From contig JBLDXI010000024.1 of the NCBI GenBank assembly GCA_047495785.1, forward strand, positions 4,092,001-4,156,000: a stretch of 64,000 bases of DNA, read 5' to 3'. Positions 55,630 to 64,000 of the stretch are shown piece after piece (position 1 is the first letter of the stretch; each line of letters starts with the position of its first letter). Made by a program: the position numbers and the translations under genes. The notes beneath the pieces were generated by a model. It saw only the letters and a program-made list of their open reading frames with translations. It ran no database searches and had not been told where the DNA came from. This DNA is from Lepidodermella squamata (lineage: Eukaryota; Gastrotricha).

Positions 55630-56740
55630 GTCTCTCATTGTTTTCTTGTAAAGCAGAGTAAATACTACTTAGTTACCGTTACTTTTTGGAGGGTCACCGC
55701 GGTTTTTCACTTGCTGCTGCTATGGATGCATTCTGTCGATAAATGGAGTTTTTCGGGATATTCGGAACATTTACAATGTTAGCAAACAATTCAGCGGTCA
55801 AATGGGAGCTCAAATGAGTGAATTCACTAGGAGGCATAAATACTTTGACAATGAAACAAGAAAAAGTCGGTGTTGCCATACTAACTCGTGAGCAGGAGGG
55901 ACTTCCTTCTGCCATACCTGCTGTGTTAGATCTCATGCTCTGGCAAGATGAACGATCTTCAAGATGGTCCATGTCATGAATTTTGCTTAATTAGCATTGT
56001 TACTCATTGTTTTCTGGTAGAATAGAGTGTAAATTTCTTAGTTACCATGTCTTTTTGGGGGGTCACCGTGGTTTTTCTCGTTTTACGGCTTAGGATGCAT
56101 TTAGACGTTAAAATGGAGTTATTCGGGTTTATCGGAACATTTATTGATGCTGGGAAATAATCAACGGTCAGATATGGGTAAAATTGGGTGATTTTGCTTG
56201 GAGACTATATCAATATGACGACAAAGCAGGAAAAAGCTAGTGTTGCTGCCGTAATTCGAGCGCAGGATCGACTTTCGTCTGCCCTACACACTCTGGTTAG
56301 ACGTCATCATTGAGTCAGATCAGCAACCTTAAGGATAGCCCATTTTATGAAATAATCTGGTAAGAACAATCTTTCTCATGGTTTTATTGTAGAATAAACT
56401 GTATATTTCTTTGTTACCATTACTTTTAGGTTGGACAACGCGGTTTTCCGCTTTAAGTGGCTTGGCATGCCTTTTTCGGGTTTTTTCGGGTTTTTCGGGA
56501 TATTTTTGGTCGTAGCAAATAATTTAGCGGTTAAATTTTGGCCAACATAAGTGAACTTGCTAAGAGAAGATGTCAGTTTGACAATAAAGCAGAAAAATGC
56601 TGGCGTTGCCGCCCTAACTCGAGCGCTGGGTCGGCTTTCTGATACCATACCATCCTTGTTAGAGGACGTTTCAACGCGTTGTAGCCGCAATCCTTCGTGA
56701 TTTATGGGGCCATATGACGTCGATGCATGAATTTTAGGCA
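55630..56740. repeat. Three diverged tandem repeats of about 370 bp
   Basis: Anchors GTTACCGTTACTTTTTGG at 55672, GTTACCATGTCTTTTTGG at 56041 and GTTACCATTACTTTTAGG at 56413 give periods of about 370. Each unit also has a TCATTGTTTTCT-like start, a GGATGCATT/ATGGAGTT block and a GACAATGAA.CA.GAAAAA block. Copies are diverged by roughly a quarter to a third. Confidence 0.8.
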
Positions 56741-57550
56741 TTGTGTGAATATATAGCTTTAATCGTGTTAAAATTCTGCAAAAGACTTGACCCGTTGACA
56801 CATTTCAGCCGCTGCTACTGGTTTTCAGCGGCCGCATTTAGGGCTAAGGTTTGAAATCGTTTGTTTTCGCTTATTCTTCTATTTCTCCGGGAAATTCAGC
56901 GGGTGGGGCGCGTTATATTATTGTGATTTATTGCGCTTGAAGTTACATCAATCAAATAGTTTACCACTAAAATATTACAAGAAACGTAAAATCTATGCGA
57001 GAATGCTGGACTGTTCTTACAGGACGCGTAGAATCAGAGATCAAAGGGATGCATATAAAAGACAAAGACTGGCGTGGTGTTAAACTTGCTTTGTTACCGC
57101 AGTCTCACAAACAGTTACACCCGCCCGCAACTGCGGTTACCGCAGGGAAATGGATGACAGGACACGGGCATCACCACGGAATATTCCCGCCGCTGCCCTG
57201 CGCCGCCGCAAACGAGTGATCAATGTCTGAATAAGATCTCGGTTGTCAGCCCAAGCGTTGTCTCAGTCATCGGCTGTTTTCAAATCTCCGGCGGATCCAG
57301 TGATACCAATGAATTTTTCGCCGAAAATGATGCTAAATTCTCACTCTTAACGACTTACGCCGCGCGCCGGATGCTGCCAATGATGTTAAAGTTTACATGA
57401 CGTTTTGTTAAACACTCAACTTGATCTGAATGGTGCAAATAAACGGCTGTTCATAGCCTAGCGATGTTGATTTTCCATGCTATGGATGTTAAGGATGCAT
57501 TTATGAGTAAAAGAGATGCTAAGCGCTCTCTTTACTTGAAAGCAATCTTG

Positions 57551-57842
57551 CTATAAGGAATTCCTTACTAAGGATGTCCTTACTAAGCAAGACATCCTTA
57601 GCAAGATGGCTTCCAAGTAAGGACGCGGTGTCACTGGTATGCTTGGTAGGAATGGCTTACTCAACAATCCTTACTCAGACTTCGCCGCTTCAGACTTAGC
57701 GATCTAAGGATCTGATCTCAGATGGACCTGTGCACCTTAAAAGACGCGGCGTAGAGTGAAGAGTGAGTGTCCATAGTTATGACTATTAGGATGACAGTCC
57801 TTACTAAGCACTGACTTGTAAACCACTATCCTTAGTAAGGAA
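57551..57842. repeat. Cluster of CTTAGTAAGG-type short palindromic words
   Basis: CCTTACTAAG and its complement CTTAGTAAGG occur repeatedly in both orientations within 300 bp (for example TCCTTACTAAGGATGTCCTT, GACATCCTTAGCAAG, CAGTCCTTACTAAGCACTG, ATCCTTAGTAAGGAACATG). They could form several alternative hairpins. Confidence 0.7.
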
Positions 57843-59458
57843 CATGACTGATGTTACGAACAGCAGCAAACGAAATGAACTGAGCGGCTAAATCATCGTA
57901 ATCTAAAATACCTTGTATTTTTTCTTTTTGATATTATGAACATGTTCTACGAGACAGCTTTGATGATAACGGTGGTAACGCCTTTGAGATCTGCTTTAAT
58001 TAGTCTATAGAAGTTAGCTACGGCCTCACTGCGGACGACGAAGTATCACACAAGGATGAGAGAACATCAAGGATAAAGAAGGAAGGCAACGTGTCTTCCG
58101 CATCAGCAACATCTATGCCAGTAAATTCGACATGTTTCCCCCCAGCTTTCCGTTTATTTACATGATACCACTGCCCTTTTCATCGTGAAACAGCTAGTTG
58201 CATTGCATTTCGCCCAGAAAAGGGTGCGTTTCTCTGATCCGCGGACTGAAACTTGAGCGACAAGTTTTCAAGGCCGCTTGTTATATCATTAGACTCCTCA
58301 AGACAGCAGAAAACCACGTTGCACCGCCGTCTTCTTGATTCCAGCGGTGGATTTCAACGGCAAGGAAGCGCAATTTAAGGCTCTTTTCACCGATTTTGGG
58401 TATACCACATTGCGAAAACTGAGACCGAATAAGAAAAAACGGCGCGGCTAAAACATTTAGCTCGCTTAACTGACTTGAATGATGCGCGGCAAGGAGCCGC
58501 GCGCTTGCCGGTTACCTTAGGAACCAGGCGCGAAAACCCTGATTTCAGGCGTTTTAACCGCTAAAATTTAAAAACCGACGCGTCGACGTGGCAACGCGCG
58601 CTAAAATTCAAGGGCATCGTGCAATTGAAAATAAAATTAAAAAGTTATATTAAAAGTGATAAAAAATTATTTTAGTAAAATTATTTTTGTAAAATAGCCG
58701 GCAAATTTATTTTTCGCGACTACGGCAGGATGTTCGGTTTTAAAAAGAACACCCTGTACAGCGATATCGGCTGCGCGCCTTGTGACTAAGCCGCGCGCAG
58801 GAGTGCTGAGTGAGAGCGGATGGAGAGCGGACATGCACACTGCGTGTTAGCTGCGGCTGTTACCTACAACTAGCGGTATGGGGCGTTTTTGTGTTACACA
58901 CTTCCCGTCTTTTCAAAAAATTGCACTGTTGACAATTCATCTAATTGCATTGTCGATAATAACAAAGCGCAAGGGCCGAGGCGAAGCCAGGGTTTTCTGG
59001 ACAGGCGTGCGCAATTTTGCCAAAAATCACATAAACGTGGGCGAATTTGTGATGATAAAAAGGCCTTGGTCCGTCAGCCGTATGATTCTGCTTAATGTGA
59101 TGAATTTGAAAGAAACATGCGATTAAATTCAACTCAGAGCTGGAGGCTGAAACCGTGCCACAAAACGCCGATAACGTCGCCCCGGCAGATCCAATCGTCG
59201 AAAAGCTTGGAGCCGGTATGGCTATGAGCTGCAATTGCAGCGGCGACCGTAGGCAGACGTCGCTCGGCACCAATCATAGCAGTTGTAATCGCAAGAATTC
59301 ATAAATAACTGATTTTTTGTTGAATTTGAGTAAAATTAAGGTGTGCTACAAAATGCGAAAACTGTGCTACAATTTGGATTTAATTTGTGCTACACTTGCG
59401 CAGCTGTGCTACAAATGGTCATATCTGTGCTGCGCTTTATAAATTCCTCATTATAGAC

Positions 59459-61237
59459 CCAATTTCGATTTTGGCGTCAACAACTCCAGACCCAATCAAC
59501 AACATTAATTACCGTAGCCCATTCACTAATAATTGCCGATCCTCAATAGTTGCCCAGGGTTGAGAGGTCAAGTCGGTTCGCGAAAACATCAAAAATAATT
59601 CACGAAAATTATTTATCCAAATCTTATCCAAATTTCAAGGTTGATAATTTAGTCTCGGGCTGCTATAGGAAAAAATATGGTAATTAAATTGGAACTGTTT
59701 CCAAATCAAACAAAACAGTTCAGTCCCTGACTAGCTGGTATATCTGTTTCATGAGACGTACTATAATCTGTTTGTTTGCCAAACTAGCCCATTTGCTGGA
59801 GTTTTTTCGCATAATTTTCAAGCTGATTCTCAGAATACGCAGTAGGTGAGAGATATACACTATATAGCTGTAACATTTTGGACCTTGTACTACTCCTTAT
59901 CTCATGCTGAACCAAACTCAACTAAACACAAACGCAGAATAATTTTCAGGTAAAAATGAGTAAGAAATAAATATTGTGCGCTCACCGCCCAATTTTCTTG
60001 GAAATCTCATCACAATTAATGTATAATCAAGCAACGCGGCGAGTTCTATTACATATTTTTCCTCAAACAGCATGTTACGAAAAAGGGAATTTCCATGTTT
60101 TTAGCTCAGTCACAAACTGATTCAATATTCAGTTAGTATCGATAAAGCGCAGCTAGGACCCAGTTGACTTTCGAGGTGACTTTGGTAGACGGAGAAAGAG
60201 TATCAATATTGGAGTCTGAACCTAAAATTCTCAGAATAGGCGCAGTATATTGTATACGCCTGGAACATTATATATTTTATGACACAATATACGGTTCCTT
60301 ATCTCACGCTCAACCCGTACTGCTTTATAATAATTATTTTTAGGTAAAAACGACTAATAAATATATATCTAGCGCTTTACCGCCCACCCTTTCTTTGAAA
60401 TCCACAGAACAAGATGTATAATCGGGCAACGTGTGATTCCAATGTCGAGCTGGTCAACTGAGCGATCATAATTAGGAATTTACTCTTATAGCAGAGGCTC
60501 ATCAGCTTGCTTTCTTCTCGGAGACAAATAAATTGTGATTATAAAACGAATCGATAAAATCAATTAATTCAATTGCAACTGTAAATTGCAACAAAATCAT
60601 TGGTGCACTGTGCACTTAGGACCCAGTCCAGGTCATGTCTCGTAAACCAGAGCCCGGCTTATCAACAAGACCTAGGTTTGCAACCGTTTGCCCTATGTTA
60701 GCCGAATCTGCTCATTGGCTGACATTTTTCGCCTAATTTGTTTACAGATTCTCGGAATAGGTGGAATATAGCTGTGACAAATTATGGCAACATACTGTTC
60801 CTCATGCTGAACCCGTTAGAGACGCATAATAATTTGCGGGTAAAAATGAATTGCGCCCATCTTTTCTCGGAAATCTCAGCTATCGTAATATGGAAGCTAC
60901 TGTTTTAGGAAAAGCTCATCAGCATGTGCTCATCTTGGATTGCTCATCTAATTTTTGGTTGCAAAATGAATCAACAATCAATCATATATATGGCTGTAAC
61001 ATTTTACAACCTGATACCCTTCGTTATCTCGTGCTTAACCCGTGACAAGCGCACAATAATTTTCAGGTAAAATGACTAATGAATATAATATATTCAGTGC
61101 TCAGCCGCCCACTCTTTCTTGGAAATCCTCATAAACAATTTATGTAAGGCGGAAAGTTCGCATGTATATAAGCTCCCTTGACGGCATGTAACGGCTTCAG
61201 TTTCACGAATAAATATTATTTTTATACTCGCAACTAC
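59459..61237. repeat. Decayed duplications of the ABCB upstream region and first exon
   Basis: Four diverged blocks centred at about 59990, 60370, 60850 and 61090 share CAGGTAAAAATGA, then AATAAATAT, then CTCACCGCCCA, TTTCTTGGAAATC. After the first block, 60115-60240 resembles the real first exon of the ABCB gene (GTCGAGGTGAC.., GACGGAGAAA.AGTA, TCGGAGTCTAA.CCT) but lacks the ATG and frame. The last block leads into the real gene. These look like remnants of earlier gene or promoter copies. Confidence 0.6.
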
Positions 61238-64000
61238 ATGGCGACATCGGAAAATGATTCAATCACTATCGATATGGCAGCTAAGCCAGTCGAGGTGACA
61301 ACAATTGACGGAGAAAAAGTAACGATATCGGAGTCTAAGCCTGAGTTTGTCGATGCACCAAAATCAAACCGAGTCGTCGGTGTTTTTGAAGTGGTAAGAA
61401 GTCATTTCATACTTGACTTTCCTTCAGATTAACAATTCTTCCTGCGCCAATTTTTTAATTAAAGCATATTTTTATTTGTTTCAGTTTCGTTTTGCAACTG
61501 GATTTGACATACTGCTGATGATCGTTGGAGCCTTAGCTGCGATAGCACATGGTGCGATTATACCGAGTACTACATTGGTAATTCAGTTTTTTAGGAATTA
61601 CATTTGTACACATCTTCTTCCTTTATACAGATTTATGGCCCGATTGTACAAAGCCTAGCAGTGCCATTAGGGTGCCAATTCCACGAGCCGTCCATTCGGA
61701 CTGCTACAGCGGGAGCTGGTTACGCCTCGACGTTGGATGATTTAACCGAAGAAATAATATTTTTTGTGATTGCGGGTTGCGCATCGCTGGCATTTGCTTT
61801 CATTCAAAAAACATCCTGGTCAATAGCCGCCGAAAACCAGACTACAGTAATTCGCCGGAAATTTTTCTGCTCCCTGATGCGACAGGATGTTGGCTGGTAC
61901 GATACGAAATCAACAGGTATTATAACATCGAAGTTCAACGAAGACATCAACAACATCCGGATTGGCATCGGCGATAAAACTGCGATGGCTTTCCAGTACC
62001 TCGGAAGTCTAATCGCTGGCTTGATTGTCGGAATGATCACCGGCTGGGAGCTAGCCCTTGTCCTTTTGACATTGTGCCCTTTTGTCGGCATTCTTTCTTT
62101 CTTAACGATCAATGTAGTTACGGACTATGCGCAGAAGGAAACAGCAGCGTATTCAAAGGCTGGCGCTATTGCCCATGAGGTTCTCAATGCAGTCAGAACA
62201 GTGACGGCGTTCGGCGGGCAAAACGACGAAGTTTCTTTCTACGCGTCAAATCTGGACGAGGCTCGAAAGGTTGGGACTAAAAAGGGCGCCTTGACCGGAG
62301 CATTGGTAGGGTTTACTTTTCTAATCAATTTCTCTTTACATGCCGTGGGGCTCATGTATGGCATCTACCTGACTGGGCAGCGAGACTCCGATTACTCACT
62401 CGCCAAAGTTTTAACGACGCTGTTCGCTATTTTCCTGGGCACATCACAAATTGGAATGTCTGGTCTTTGCTTTCAGTTGTTCAATGGCGCAAGGGTAGCG
62501 GCTTACCACGTTTTCGAAATAATAGATCGAGTCCCGGAAATTGATGCCTATTCGAAAGAAGGCGTCAAACCAACGCCTAATAAATTTCGTGGCAACATCG
62601 ATTTGCGGAACGTTGAATTCACATACCCGTCTCGACCGACGGAGAAAGTCCTGAAAGGCATTAATTTGTCCATTCAACCTGGCCAAACAGTAGCTTTAGT
62701 TGGAGCTAGCGGCTGCGGGAAGTCAACAATTGTAAATTTGATCCAACGCTTCTACGACGCGAATCACGGCACCGTTTATATCGATGGCATTGACATTCGC
62801 AGCTACAACATCTATGCATTGAGGTCTTACATTGGCGTTGTAGGCCAAGAACCGGTTCTCTTCTCTGGAACGATTGCTGAAAATATCAAACTAGGCTGCT
62901 CCGATGTCACGAGTGAAGATATTGAAAACGCAGCTAGGCAGGCCAATGCTCATGAGTTCATAATAGAACTGCCTAAAGGATACGATACTCCTATAATCAA
63001 GGGCCAATTGTCAGGTGGCCAAAAGCAGCGAATTGCTATCGCTCGAGCTTTGATCAGGAATCCGAGGATTTTGCTTCTTGACGAGGCAACATCTGCCTTG
63101 GATACGAAATCGGAACAGATCGTTCAGGAAGCTTTGGACAAAGCCAGCCGTGGTCGTACGACTATTGTTGTAGCTCATCGGCTGTCAACGATTGTTAACG
63201 CGGACAAGATCGTGGTTTTCGAGCAGGGGGAAGTCGCAGAAATAGGGACGCATGATGAACTTGTGGCGAAGGGCGGAGTGTATGTTGCCCTCTTCAGTGC
63301 GCAATCAGACAAAAATATTGCTGTAGACAAGGTTCGATGATTTTCCTTGTGATTGAATCAATTTAAAACATTATTGTTAGGAATTTCAGAATGGAACTGC
63401 CGCCTCGGAGGTTGAACGGAGCATTCAAATCAACCCCGAACTAGAAGGCGACCGAAGGCCCATCAAAACTCCTGATAACAAGGCTTCATTTTCTACGATC
63501 CAACTTTGCAAACTGGCTGCCCCTGAATGGCACCTGTATACCATCGGCATTTTTGCATCAGTATTAGCTGGCGGCATTTGGCCGGTTTTCTCGGTTGCAT
63601 TCACCCAAGTCATCGAAGCCTTCAGCTTTTGCAACCCTAATGCACTTCTGGGACAAGGGCTATCTTATGCCGCTGTCATTTTTAGCATTGGTTGCGGATA
63701 CCTCCTGTTACAGAGCGTTCTTTGGACAACACTTTCGATGGCGTCGGAGCGTTTAGTCCAACGGATCAGAGTTATGACCCTCAAGGCAATGTTAGATCAA
63801 GAAATCGGCTACTTTGACCTAGCTGGCAATTCAGTTGGAGCTTTGACTTCGAGATTATCGACAAAAGCATCTGCTGTGAAGGTATATTGCCGGAAAATTC
63901 ATTCAATAGTTTTATTAAATTAATTATACTTTAGGATGGAATCGGTCCACAATTAGGCTCCATGATTCAGGCGATTGTATCGATTTTATTTTCAATCGGC
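61238..64000 (+). CDS. ABC transporter, subfamily B (P-glycoprotein type), 3' end outside window
   Basis: Exons 61238-61393, 61485-61577, 61631-63331, 63390-63881 and 63935 onward, all phase 0. The first half is complete: membrane domain with the ABCB pattern (RKFFCSLMRQDVGWYD, VRTVTAFGGQ), then nucleotide-binding domain 1 with FTYPSRPTEKVLKGINL, Walker A GASGCGKST, Q-loop VGQEPVLFSGT, signature LSGGQKQRIAIARAL, Walker B ILLLDEATSALD and H-loop AHRLST. The second membrane domain begins in exon 4 (MLDQEIGYFD). Such full transporters export lipophilic compounds at the plasma membrane. Odd: just before the signature, the usual GYDT-VGERGA-QLSGGQ reads GYDTPIIKGQLSGGQ, missing two residues and the GE.G motif. 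The first ATG in frame is used; 61178 is a non-ATG upstream extension. Confidence 0.95.

Larger units (their letters stand above)
54999..58756. mobile_element. 3.76-kb Tc1/mariner-type TIR element nested in the MULE
   Basis: Perfect 29-bp terminal inverted repeats beginning CAGGGTGTTCTTTTTAAAAC and continuing CGAACATCC, flanked by TA on each side (54997-54998 and 58757-58758). No DDE/D transposase ORF is visible; the interior is non-coding with three 370-bp tandem repeats and a cluster of short palindromes. The size is large for a non-autonomous element of this superfamily. Confidence 0.85.
54216..59449. mobile_element. Mutator-type (MULE) non-autonomous element, 9-bp target duplication
   Basis: Flanked by identical ATTATAGAC at 54207-54215 and 59450-59458, a 9-bp target duplication as left by Mutator-like elements. 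Ends are imperfect inverted repeats starting GAGG and sharing TGACCATTTGTAGCACA; the subterminal regions carry at least five TTGTAGCACA-like units on the left and four inverted ones on the right. Without the nested element (54999-58756) it is about 1.5 kb and encodes no recognisable transposase. Confidence 0.85.

Overview
The window is nuclear DNA of an animal with a compact genome. Genes have few, short, mostly GT-AG introns (many 50-90 bp; one GC-AG intron is inferred). tRNA and U5 snRNA genes lie between protein genes, and two housekeeping genes sit about 100 bp apart on one strand in an operon-like layout. Recognisable metazoan proteins are Cys-loop receptors, FAM221, eIF4E3, citrate synthase, SMIM30, a flavin monooxygenase and an ABCB transporter. 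I cannot name the species. A small invertebrate with trans-splicing (for example an appendicularian, chaetognath or similar) would fit, but that is inference.

Layout. 1-3.9 kb: two tandem Cys-loop receptor genes (+), the first cut by the window edge. 4.4-8.3 kb: two U5 snRNA genes (-), a secreted beta-propeller protein (-), and tRNA-Arg(TCG), tRNA-Leu(CAA) and tRNA-Arg(ACG) with a rearranged tRNA fragment. 9-12.6 kb: FAM221, a candidate neuropeptide precursor and a small protein. 12.8-16 kb: a second tRNA-Arg(ACG), then citrate synthase followed by eIF4E3 (-). 17.8-24 kb: SMIM30, a type II membrane glycosyltransferase-like protein, the first member (A) of a four-copy family, and a secreted Trp-repeat protein. 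24.8-42 kb: family members C (pseudogene), B and D, all on the minus strand, with a flavin monooxygenase and transposon debris between or inside them. 42-51.7 kb: a 1117-residue helical-repeat protein whose two introns are filled with transposon remnants. 52.4-53.1 kb: a trypsin-like protease. 54.2-59.4 kb: a Mutator-type element with a 9-bp target duplication, split by a 3.76-kb Tc1/mariner-type element. 59.5-64 kb: decayed upstream duplications, then an ABCB transporter running off the end.

The strongest candidate for something undescribed is the four-copy family (A 19.9-21.8, C 24.8-31.1, B 31.6-33.6, D 37.7-41.9 kb). Its exons can be resolved by splice phase to about 490 residues each. 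The core looks like a 2-oxoglutarate/Fe(II) dioxygenase fold, but every metal and co-substrate ligand position appears substituted, so these are probably expanded pseudo-dioxygenases. Other notable points are a citrate synthase with its catalytic Asp replaced by Thr, a peptide precursor ending in a Lys-Arg site plus amidation glycine, and an RFX X-box upstream of FAM221. All gene models are read by eye from ORFs, splice signals and family motifs; nothing was searched or aligned by computer.
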